Source of the DNA: Gracilariopsis chorda
Taxonomy: Eukaryota; Rhodophyta; Florideophyceae; Gracilariales; Gracilariaceae
Length of the DNA: 64,000 nucleotides
Direction: 5' to 3'
Assembly (NCBI GenBank): GCA_003194525.1
Contig: NBIV01000002.1
Span: 620,001-684,000 of the forward strand
Positions within the stretch are counted from its first letter, which is position 1, and each line of letters begins with the position of its first letter. Positions 19,601-27,159 of this stretch are shown in pieces. Under the pieces are notes generated by a model. The model saw only the letters and a program-made list of their open reading frames with translations. It made no database searches and was not told the DNA's origin. A program made the position numbers and the translations under genes.

Positions 19601-20252
19601 AAGGATAGATGAATTAATGGTGAACTCAGATGAAGCTGCAGACTTGCGGGTTCAGGTAAATAAGCTGACTTCTGCTGTTGGGCGCCTGGAAGAAGAGAAT
19701 GATGACCTACGAAAGCGTATATATCGATCGTTAACAGAGAGCGAGACAAGGACAAAAGAACTCTTACGTCTGACGAACGTTATGCGTGTCCGGGATGACA
19801 CTATACATGATTTGAATGGAAAATTGGATGAACTCGTTCGAGGGGAGGGCATCGTAGCCAGCTTGAGGAATCGCATCGCTGCAAGAGATGTGCAAATTGA
19901 GCACCTTAAGAGGCAAGTACAGGTGCAAAACGAAGCACTATCAGAAAACGGTGTGTTGGAAAAGTACAAGGATACCCAAACCCTTATGAAAATGGAAGAA
20001 GCTAACTACACCTTGCGTGTGGACATAGAGAGGCTTCAAGAGAAAGTCAGAATTTTGGAGAAGGAAAGGGCAAGTATGATTGCCGAAACCTTCAAGCTTC
20101 GAAAACGAATAAAGTCTCGTGACGGAGAACGACTGGAGGCAGCCATAAAAAGAAAGCGCATACAGAGTGAAGAGTTTCTGGAAGAGACCCGACGAAGAAA
20201 AGTTCTGCGAGAGGTACAGGCTAACAGCACTACGGAAAGTAGTGGGAGATGA
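16653..20252 (+). CDS. Kinesin-7 (CENP-E-like) motor protein, long coiled-coil form
   Basis: Intronless 1199-aa protein. The N-terminal motor (about 15-370) begins VRVAVRVRPINAREQ and has P-loop GQTAAGKT, switch I NDRSSRSH, switch II LVDLAGSER, HINKSLLTLGTV, YRDSKLTRLLQPALGGNA and neck TLKFASRAKKVTNHAQTNEFLDD. From about 370 to 1150 it is almost continuous coiled coil rich in Glu, Lys and Leu, with a short break near 925-960. The C-terminus is highly basic (KLRKRIKSRDGERLEAAIKR). The architecture fits a kinetochore/spindle CENP-E-type kinesin, although vertebrate CENP-E is much longer. Divergence from the 708-aa paralogue suggests a local inverted duplication. Confidence 0.94.
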   Translation: MSDGDLRPPSPSSERDDTVRVAVRVRPINAREQAVALNPSAPSWQISTSAITQCVNNKPVHANRFSFDHIFQPGVSNHNVFDSIAKQVVTSAVDGINGVIFAYGQTAAGKTYTMLGTDSDPGVTRRSISHVFSLIASLSKRQFLLRASYIEIYNELIRDLLAPSNDNLRIHEDAINKRVFVDAREEVVTAVDDVMQIISKGETVRAVGETNMNDRSSRSHTIFTLKIESREMTCTDAEQDALNIQNDGLAIRASTLSLVDLAGSERASFTKAQGMRLVEGGHINKSLLTLGTVINKLSSGESRTSLHIPYRDSKLTRLLQPALGGNARTAIICAVTPASLHMDETLSTLKFASRAKKVTNHAQTNEFLDDRAKLRRAEKQIALMKNEMQKLQKLRSGHVLNVDIAKVQREHASDLNSRVQAFEHKFEQIMLQLAQTDKPVLRGSGMKHLRADIAAPISLVRALDLQLPPEHLSTAPGHADSETDTQMTQLRHKVLEAERDKKQAMVEIEYERRAMADEVQILIASSEQATKERLAAEKECDDALSTLARSQAASLVDEIVTQAMNTSTLTRQVKEGERKLSIMSAVTKENAQLKKERQSLQKEISEFRKREKRGIGPVMKEARQEYTKRVDVENKLKSVRKQLQKLKTERASMNKERSDMERKMKALTSENERHRSHTEKAQSRIERVVSEAKKEFQANLAEKEEELLSTKNDLATTKQREELLEKQVTVLMETNAKMSLDLGANANEREQLQEEKVQLQEELKDSQRQLQSSESQSTSLTEQLCKAHLEMEEKKAELEEALRARSETERTELAASQQAFTELEIRFIQGEKVIAELRDRIQADNDEMGALQDAIASLQSAESKHMQEIRHLKEALTTAEENQTNLKTEKEMIRKELASDIERLQISMKNAEEVQLSAVHGVQHVSGGSDNNMDLSNDPQTPPKTIRNPEAEHLMSEIPDSSLPSGVRIELEDLREENEKLYKRIDELMVNSDEAADLRVQVNKLTSAVGRLEEENDDLRKRIYRSLTESETRTKELLRLTNVMRVRDDTIHDLNGKLDELVRGEGIVASLRNRIAARDVQIEHLKRQVQVQNEALSENGVLEKYKDTQTLMKMEEANYTLRVDIERLQEKVRILEKERASMIAETFKLRKRIKSRDGERLEAAIKRKRIQSEEFLEETRRRKVLREVQANSTTESSGR

Positions 20253-21269
20253 ATGGATTTTGACCTATGCCAAAGCAATCCTTTTTCTTTCGAACGAGAT
20301 GATTGGAGTTGGTGGTATGTCAGTGCGAAGACAGACTCTTTCTCATGAGTTGAGCGCGACACATGCACTAATGGGTGTGTGAAGCTTTTGGACTCTGCAG
20401 TGCACCCTTGGGGGAAGGTGTGTATATATTACGGAGAAACGATCTGTGCATCATGTCCTTGCCTTTCGTGTCAAATACTGATGCTATCGTGTAATCCTTT
20501 TGTTAGGCCGAGGTTGATAAAAACGTTTGTCCTTGAGTGAGCACTTTCACCCATACCCAGAGGGTGGCGGTGTCTTTCAACAGCGTTTTGCACCTCGGCC
20601 GAGAAGCCTAAGCATTTTCATCTTGTACGGCATTGTATCATATGGGGGCCCTTGATACCTTCCTGCAGCACTAGGCAAAGGGAATGTACAGGTATGATGG
20701 CTAAAGGGTTAGTTGGAAAGGAGATAACGGGTTAATTATCTCGAGCCACACCAGCCAAACTATAAATAAAGGCCTTCGTTGTTAGGTTGGAGGGCTAGTT
20801 CCATATAACCCTTGGTCAGATTTTCATGCAGCTTGGTTCAGAACTATGCCAACATAGAAACATTTACGGGAGACATCGTATCGTGAAAAAAAGTTGTAGA
20901 GTACCAAGGGTGTTGTAGACTTGCACACTGGGCATAGTAGACCAGCTGCGTGCGCCAAACGAGCAAGGTAAACAGTAGCGGTTAGCGCGGTTTGGTTGTT
21001 GTTGTTTATTATGGGCAGCGCGGTTTTCTTACGCGCAATCTCTTGCTATATTTGGCCACATACTACACCCGTTATCGCAAGAAGGTGTCAGGGTCTTGAC
21101 GCCAGTATTTGTGAGGTCACTCTCTGTGCGATGGGACTCACGTCATTCGAGATTTGTTCACTAGTAGAGTAAGCTGAATCGGGGTAGGCTACTTAATGAT
21201 GGCAACCCTTGTCTTTGTCGCATTCCGACTTACAATAACACCATCATGCCTATCAGTTAGACTGACGTT
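20253..21269. other. Intergenic region with a (CAA)n-tailed LINE/SINE-like 3' end on the minus strand
   Basis: No gene recognised. On the minus strand at about 21020-20993 the sequence GCCCATAATAAACAACAACAAC mirrors the CCCATAAAGAAG tails of the other elements with (CAA)n in place of (GAA)n. It is probably the end of a related subfamily. The body upstream of this tail is not recognisable. Confidence 0.35.
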
Positions 21270-22028
21270 GTTTGAATACCCAACATGTTGTTGTTACCGC
21301 AAATTTTCTTTGCTTGCAGACCGTCTATCGGATCGAGCTCAGAGCATTCTTCTGACGCGAAGTCTAGCAAACGTAGTAACGAAGAAGAAGTTCAACGAGT
21401 TTCGGAACTGCTTTATCAGATTAGCAAGTTTTGCGAAATCGAGATGCTGTGGATACCGAGTCATTGCGGTGCGTATCGAAGCGACTTAGTAGATGCATTA
21501 GCCAAGTCACGTGCACGTTACGCTCGTTTAGACACCGCCTCAGCTCTGGACCTGAAGATTGAGGATCAAATTGCCATTCCATTTGATTACGCAGATGTGA
21601 AAAGAAGAGTGACAAAGAAACAACGTTTTTTGTCGATTATACAAGGTGTCCCTAAGCTCGATAGGATAGTATCTCAGCGAGAAGCCGAAGTTGCTTTATC
21701 GCAACTAGCAGTCCGTCATACACCATGCTTGCATCCTTTAGCGTCTTATTTATCAAAACGACGATTGGTTTGCAGATGTAGGCCGGGTGTGCTAAACGAT
21801 GTGGACCATTATGTTTTAAGATGTCCATCAAGGACCTTGTCAAGAAGACTTTGTTTGCCAAGTATACAAGAACGACATTGACTGGGGGTTTTCGAAATCA
21901 TCAGAAAGTGGCCTGATCGAATGCTGGTTTTCCTAGCGAGAGAACGCTACTTTCTTTCTTCTTCTTCTTCTGCACTAAGTAGGAATTAAACTAGTGTTCC
22001 CGTAGAAGAGAGAGAGAGAAGAAGAAGT
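21270..22028 (+). mobile_element. 5'-truncated LINE fragment (RNase H to tail), plus strand
   Basis: The plus strand encodes the C-terminal part of a LINE polymerase related to the element at 4660-7900. RNase H: LLYQISKFCEIEMLWIPSHC. The C-terminal module has VSQREAEVALSQLAVRHT, HPLASYLSKRR and C-x-C...H-x4-C (CRCRPG...HYVLRC). The frame shifts near 21880 and resumes as IIRKWPDRMLVFLARERYF, matching IVRQWPQKLLAFLRRERFLS of the first copy. It ends in GAGAGAGAGAAGAAGAAG at about 22010-22028. It is a dead copy. Confidence 0.75.
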
Positions 22029-22159
22029 GTCGCTGTTCTCCGCATCGAAAACGATTTTGTTGATCTGCGCTTTGTTTCCGCAGAGAGAAACTTTCCAAAG
22101 ATGTGGGCGATATCTAAACCAGAATTGTTTTCTTCCTTGTCTTTACAAAGAGCACAAAA

Positions 22160-22367
22160 CTATCTTCTTCTTCTTCTTCTTTATTGTGGTCAACAGCTTT
22201 CTAATACTAAGCTGAAGGAGAGCTTTCAGTAAAAGCTTTCTCTCTTCAGGAAGGCCAAGACAAAATATCCCATCTTCAAAACTTTCAGTTTTCCTATCGA
22301 TATTACGATTGCATATAGAACCGTTGTAATTGCGTTTGCAGAAGGACAAAGCAGTCGTGTATTGCAA
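22160..22367 (-). mobile_element. 5'-truncated LINE 3' end, minus strand
   Basis: On the minus strand VLKMGYFVLAFLKRESFY, followed by a stop, corresponds to the last residues of the LINE ORF. A short UTR and AATAAA(GAA)n at about 22186-22163 follow. It faces the plus-strand copy ending at 22028, so the two elements are tail to tail about 130 bp apart. The 5' limit is uncertain. Confidence 0.6.
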
Positions 22368-23404
22368 TCAGTAATTGCAATCGACTATTAATACAATCGA
22401 TTACAATCAACCCCTGGACGCTTTTCTACGCGAACACCATAAACAAGGCCATACCTATCCAAGAAACTTCTTTGGTCGCTGTTTTCTTTTGTTCCGTACC
22501 GCTCACTCAACTGATGAAAAATTGGGGCGTAATCCCTTTGAAAGTTTCAACAACAAATTGTATCAGTGATGCCTATGGGGTTTAGTGACAGAACAATGAA
22601 CAATTTTGAACGTGTTGAGAGTAGAGCGAGCACGTTGTGTTGTTGTGTCCGTTGGCGATTAAGACCAAACGTCTAGAACTAACTCCATTGAGCGAGAGGC
22701 AGGAAGCCGAGTCAGGTATCCTTTGGTGTGACTTGTAACCTTGTGCGAGATGTTATATGCGATACTTGTCCTGAAGCCTTCTGAGACCGACTTTTGATAG
22801 GTAGGACAACCAATGGTATCAAAATGAACTTGACTATGTTGAAAGCGTTGAAGCAGAAGCTCTAAGTGCTTTTTCTTTCTATGTTCAACCATTGGAAAGA
22901 CACACTAAAACCTAGCCTTCCGCTTACAATACAAAGATAGCTGGTAAGATTATCCTTATCCTTAAGGACAAAATCACAACTTCGCATCTATTGGAACGAC
23001 GAGTATCGGGGAAGGTTAGTGGTAAGGGTTAAAGGGTCGAGGGCCGTTCGGATTGGTCCGTAACCTTGCTTGGGTAGTGATACGACAACTGGATATTGCA
23101 AAATACACTGCCATTGGCAAAAATCGAGTGAATACGTATACCCCCCAATTTCTGGGCATTCGGTTAAATTGGGCTGGAACGCGACAGAACGCAACTGTGC
23201 TCATTCCAACAGCGATCAAGAGCTTTGCGCTACCTTTCGCTCCAATCGCTTCTTTGACACGCGATAACGTTCAGATTCAAAGCCCTTACCTGCCCGATCG
23301 TTGCTGTTTTCGTTGAAGACCGGAAGCAGTGGTACCTTGCCTGTTCCTAACGAGTCGGGAGGCTTTGCAAATCGAAATCGCCGTCAACATATCACATTGA
23401 CACA
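22368..23404. other. Intergenic region upstream of PSMB3
   Basis: No gene recognised. It contains GGTTAAAGGGTCGA at about 23027-23040, a partial match to one arm of the palindrome at 27006-27058. The PSMB3 promoter must lie at its right end. Open frames at 23016-23316 lack domain signals. Confidence 0.3.
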
Positions 23405-24155
23405 ATGGTAAGCTCTATACACACGCGGCAACTGGAAGGCGAAACACCGTTTCTGACGTGCAGAATGTTCATATAGAGTATTCTCGAATATAATGGAGGT
23501 TGTGTACTTGCGATGGCAGGGAAAGAATGCGTTGCAATAGCAAGCGACAAAAGACTGGGAGTCCAACTAGTACGTGGTCCTCTTGCATCCCCCGAATCGA
23601 AAACGCGACGACGTTTCTAACCAAGATTCGTTACAGACTACTGTGGCAATGGATGCAAACAGGATCTTCCGGATGCATGATAAGCTGTATCTCGGACTGA
23701 CTGGATTAATGACAGACATACAAACGCTGGATCAGCTTTTCCGTTTCAAACTGGAACTATACGCAATGCGCGAAAACCGTCTGATGAAGCCGAAAACGTT
23801 TGCGAGTTTAGTGTCATCCACTTTGTATTCGAAGCGATTCGCACCGTATTTCTCAGAACCGGTGATTGCGGGCCTTGACAAGGACAACAAGCCGTACATC
23901 TGCAGCATGGACTTGTTGGGTTGCGTGGCGGAGGAAACCGAATTTGTAGTAGCGGGCACTTGTGCAGAGAGCCTGTTCGGTACATGCGAGACGTTTTACA
24001 AGAAGGATCTTGAACCTGATGAGCTTTTTGAAACCGTGAGCCAAGCCTTACTTGCGGCTCTTGATCGTGATTGCATCTCTGGTTGGGGTGCCGTTGTGCA
24101 CATTATTACAAAGGATGGCGTTCAAACCAAGGAACTGGACGGAAGAATGGACTAG
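23405..24155 (+). CDS. PSMB3: Proteasome subunit beta type-3, three exons
   Basis: Non-catalytic beta-3 subunit of the 20S proteasome core. My splice model joins exons 23405-23407, 23477-23569 and 23637-24155, giving 204 aa against about 205 in other eukaryotes. The first coding exon is only the ATG. Exon 2 begins [20 protein letters not shown], matching the family N-terminus MSIMSYNGG, and ends GVQL. Exon 3 begins [13 protein letters not shown]. Conserved blocks include [47 protein letters not shown] and the C-terminal RMD. Frame, length and homology all agree. Without splicing the N-terminal 31 residues are lost. Confidence 0.93.
23408..23476 (+). other. Spliceosomal intron 1 of PSMB3 (69 nt, directly after the ATG)
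   Basis: It runs from GTAAGC to ATATAG with a branch-like TTCTGAC at 23451-23457. It separates the initiator ATG from the second codon (phase 0). Confidence 0.85.
23570..23636 (+). other. Spliceosomal intron 2 of PSMB3 (67 nt)
   Basis: It runs from GTACGT to TTACAG with a branch-like TTTCTAACC at 23614-23622, in phase 0. Removal restores the conserved sequence between LGVQL and TTVAMD. Confidence 0.88.
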
Positions 24156-24326
24156 GCGTTACTAGGTACTACTGACTTCGTAAAATGCATATCTGCGGTT
24201 GGTTGTGGCCCCAAGTCTGTGGGAGATGTGGTGGTTAGCGTTGCCCGTTGGCACAAAGCGATCGCAGTGCATGCGCGTTTATAGAGGTGTGTTTGGTACT
24301 GGAGTGGTCTACGTCACGTATGAAAT

Positions 24327-25121
24327 CTAAATCGGCAGGTTTCCGTCAGAGTTCTTTCGCTCCAAGAGCCTCCGTTTTCGCAATCGGTACGCGATATGAG
24401 TGGAAATAGCACCACGCCTGTAACCGTAAATGATACCAAGAGCGAGTATCATAACGCCAATGGAGAACTGCATCAAGACACTCGCATGTAGCTTACTTGT
24501 AATGCCTTCAGCCACAAGGCTTTTTACAGCCTCCTTGCCTTGGTCGACGAGAGTTTCCTGCCGTATTTGACAAAGACTTGTCCATCTCTCCGCGGCGCCG
24601 GTGACCATATCACCGCCGCACATGGCTGCACAGGGCGGCCATGATGAATTGGCAGTTATGAGTTGAATGGCTTGCATGCAGGGTCTGGGACATTTGCCGG
24701 TAGTGAACAAAGAGCGGCATGAAATGCCTTCTACGGCATTGAGGAGTTGATCGGCTAGTTCTTCACATTCGCCTTCGCAGTTTGCTGTAGGAGGTCCGAT
24801 TGAAGAGTTATTGACACTGGTCTCGTTGGTAGTCTCAATTTGGACGGAGTCGGGTTGTTGTTGGATGACGGGTTGGTCTGCTTCAGCGCGGGCTTGGTCG
24901 AGAGCGGCACGACCTTCGCTAGTGGCATTCGTGCTATTGAGAAACTGTTGTGAGAGAGATTCGACGGCTTCTGTGACTGCCTCCTGCACGCTGCGAACGG
25001 GGTCGGGTTGGAGGCTGTCACATGTTACCAGCGACAAACCCAAGGAGAACACGAGAAGGGCGAGAAGCTGTGCGGTTCGATTGGAGTGACTTCGCCCTGG
25101 TGTCGGTGGCTTGAGTGACAT
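24327..25121 (-). CDS. Cys-rich type I membrane protein, function unknown
   Basis: 264 aa, not recognised. A hydrophobic segment (about 17-35, AQLLALLVFSLGLSLVTC) after a basic N-terminus looks like a signal peptide. The lumenal part is acidic with potential N-glycosylation sites (NST, NAT, NET, NNSS, NSS). A compact Cys block follows at about 114-187, with cysteines in NCEGEC, ISCRSL, KCPRPC, PPCAAMC and SLCQ. One membrane span (about 217-236, SIGVMILALGIIYGY) precedes a basic cytosolic tail (YRLRKRRLLERK). The topology suggests a secretory-pathway or surface protein. It overlaps no neighbour and lies tail-on to PSMB3, 171 bp away. Confidence 0.75.
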   Translation of the reverse strand: MSLKPPTPGRSHSNRTAQLLALLVFSLGLSLVTCDSLQPDPVRSVQEAVTEAVESLSQQFLNSTNATSEGRAALDQARAEADQPVIQQQPDSVQIETTNETSVNNSSIGPPTANCEGECEELADQLLNAVEGISCRSLFTTGKCPRPCMQAIQLITANSSWPPCAAMCGGDMVTGAAERWTSLCQIRQETLVDQGKEAVKSLVAEGITSKLHASVLMQFSIGVMILALGIIYGYRRGAISTHIAYRLRKRRLLERKNSDGNLPI

Positions 25122-25260
25122 TTGGAGCTTTGCGTACGCGGTGGCTGTGGAAGAAGAACGAAAGTGAACAGAACTTGTCTGCGGGCTGTTTGGTTTGATC
25201 GTTACCCAGGCGCGAATCCGTATTGCGGACTCTGCAACTGTAGTTTTAATTCAATTTATC

Positions 25261-26466
25261 TTACAGGGTGGACGTGTTTTTGGAAACTAACGCAAGTACT
25301 CGTTCACCGGCCTCTGTGACGTCGGCTAGGCTGCCGCAACAGCTGAATCGCACATACCAGTTGCCGCGCGAGACGTCGAAGTCCACGCCGGGCGTACAAG
25401 CCACATGGCACTGCTCCAACAGAGTACGACACAACTGCATCGAGTCCTTCATCTCCAGCCGCCGCAGCACCTCGCGGCACCGCGCGTACAAGTAGAACGC
25501 GCCTTGCGGCATGAAAGGTTCGAAACCTGCGCGTCGTAGCCAATCAGCCAGAACCTTTTGGTTGTTCACATACCTCTTCACGTGAGCCGCCAGCTCCGGC
25601 TGGCATTCGCTCGAAAGAGCCGCAATCGCTGCGTGTTGCGAAAATGACGGTGCGCAGATACACATGTTTTGTAACGTCTTCTCCACCGCGCTTAGTAACT
25701 CCTCGTCGCTCGTTGCGAGCCATCCCACTCTGAAGCCAGTCATGCACCAATACTTGCTGAATGAGCTGATCACAATGATTTCCTTGTGCAGTGCCATTGC
25801 CGTGGCATGTTTGGCATCGCCGATTCCGTGGTAGATCTCATCCACGATTAGTCTTATATCATTTTCGCTGCAGAACTTGGCCAGCGCTGCAAGGTCCTCA
25901 GCAGACAGTACACTTCCCGTCGGGTTTGACGGCGATGCAACGACGACGCCCTTCAACCGCTTCTTGTCATGCTCAACTTGCAGTTGCGAAACAGTTGGTT
26001 GGAAGTTAGTTGTTTCATCAACTGCGATTTCCACCACTTCAGCACATACGGCCCTTAGAACGTGCCTGTAGCAAGGGTAGCCAGGTACGGCCACTGCAAC
26101 TCGGTCATCGGCGTCGAAGCAAGATACGAAAGCAGCTAGAAATGCCCCGGACGAGCCCGTGGTGATAGCAATGGCGCTGCATGGTACATCCACCGCATAC
26201 CAACTAGCGTAGTGATTTGAAATAGCCTCTTTGAGCTCTTTGATTCCCAGTGCAGCTGTGTACGATGTTGATGCGCGTGCAACAGCATCTAGTACAGCTT
26301 GTGGCGGCGGCGTCGACGGTTGACCCACCTCCAGTCGCAATACCTTTTGGTGTTTGCCAGCGCCCTCAGATTGTAGCTTTTGTTCCAGTTCATTCGCACG
26401 TCGTAGTACTTCCATCACAATGAACGGAGATACCTCGCTTGCACGTTTGGACGGTCGCAACGTCAT
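25261..26466 (-). CDS. PLP-dependent aminotransferase, class I/II
   Basis: Intronless 401-aa fold-type I aminotransferase that would transfer an amino group between an amino acid and a 2-oxo acid. Visible motifs are substrate/cofactor loop LEVGQPSTPPP, TTGSSGAFLAAF (phosphate binding), SPSNPTGS with Asn181, VDEIYHG with Asp209, and the Schiff-base lysine K238 in SSFSKYWCMTGFRVGW. The C-terminal QGAFYLYA and YVRFSC (carboxylate Arg) are also present. Length is normal. No transit peptide is visible, so a cytosolic location is likely. Substrate cannot be assigned from sequence; the closest general type is the bacterial/plant aspartate or aromatic aminotransferase group. Confidence 0.9.
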   Translation of the reverse strand: MTLRPSKRASEVSPFIVMEVLRRANELEQKLQSEGAGKHQKVLRLEVGQPSTPPPQAVLDAVARASTSYTAALGIKELKEAISNHYASWYAVDVPCSAIAITTGSSGAFLAAFVSCFDADDRVAVAVPGYPCYRHVLRAVCAEVVEIAVDETTNFQPTVSQLQVEHDKKRLKGVVVASPSNPTGSVLSAEDLAALAKFCSENDIRLIVDEIYHGIGDAKHATAMALHKEIIVISSFSKYWCMTGFRVGWLATSDEELLSAVEKTLQNMCICAPSFSQHAAIAALSSECQPELAAHVKRYVNNQKVLADWLRRAGFEPFMPQGAFYLYARCREVLRRLEMKDSMQLCRTLLEQCHVACTPGVDFDVSRGNWYVRFSCCGSLADVTEAGERVLALVSKNTSTL

Positions 26467-27159
26467 TTCTGTTCAATGTTTGACCTCGACCTTTTCAGCA
26501 GTTCCCAACGGAAGTGAGTTCACAGCGTTTATATAGCGAGCGCACACCTTTGTTCTGAAATCATAGCTACCCATACATCATCTGTCTCAAGTGGAACGGA
26601 AGGGTTTCTTCCGTGCCGAGATCGTTCCATGTATCACAAGGTTCGGAAATCTTGTTTCTCGGATAAATCTTGATCCGAATCTTTGATTCAGTCCATCGTC
26701 CAAGTGATAGCCTTCCTACCTCCACTTCAGCATTTGTTGTGCGGGGTTCACATATCCTGCACTCCGCATCCGAGCTTAAAGCAACGTGAGAGAAGAGGGA
26801 TGGGCAAAGTGGTCGATCGTGTATAGCTTAGTCGTGCGTTCCTTGGTATTACATTGTGGATCCTAGAACGCAATACTGCCGCTGGAACACATTACCTGCT
26901 GAAGCAAAAAAAGGGTTGACGGCTGCTTTATTTTAGAGGGTTTACGAGCGTAGAAGACTAGCTTTCTAACCCGTTTTTATCCCACGTATACACTGTATAT
27001 GCATACGGTCGAACCCTTTAACCACTGTATAGTATACAGTGGTTAAAGGGTTCGACCGCTAGCCTTCTGTTTGGCAGCATCCCAAGCGCTGAAGATGCAC
27101 TTTGAGCCTGAATCGCGACAGATCTGACAGCAAAACCAGCAACGTCGTCCCTATGAGAA
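26467..27159. promoter_or_regulatory. Divergent intergenic region between aminotransferase and ELP1
   Basis: It should hold the promoters of both genes. Its main structural feature is the perfect palindrome at 27006-27058. A further A/T-rich CGTATACACTGTATATGCAT at 26985-27004 abuts it. Confidence 0.45.
27006..27058. repeat. Perfect inverted repeat, 26-bp arms, 1-nt centre
   Basis: The left arm (27006-27031) starts CGGTCGAACCCTTTAACCAC. The right arm (27033-27058) is its exact reverse complement, ending GGTTAAAGGGTTCGACCG, with a single G at 27032 between them. It lies about 102 nt upstream of the ELP1 ATG. Confidence 0.95.

Noticed and set aside
27006..27058. tRNA gene (GGTTCGACC resembles a T-loop)
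   Set aside because: The element is a perfect palindrome with no cloverleaf, anticodon arm or acceptor stem.
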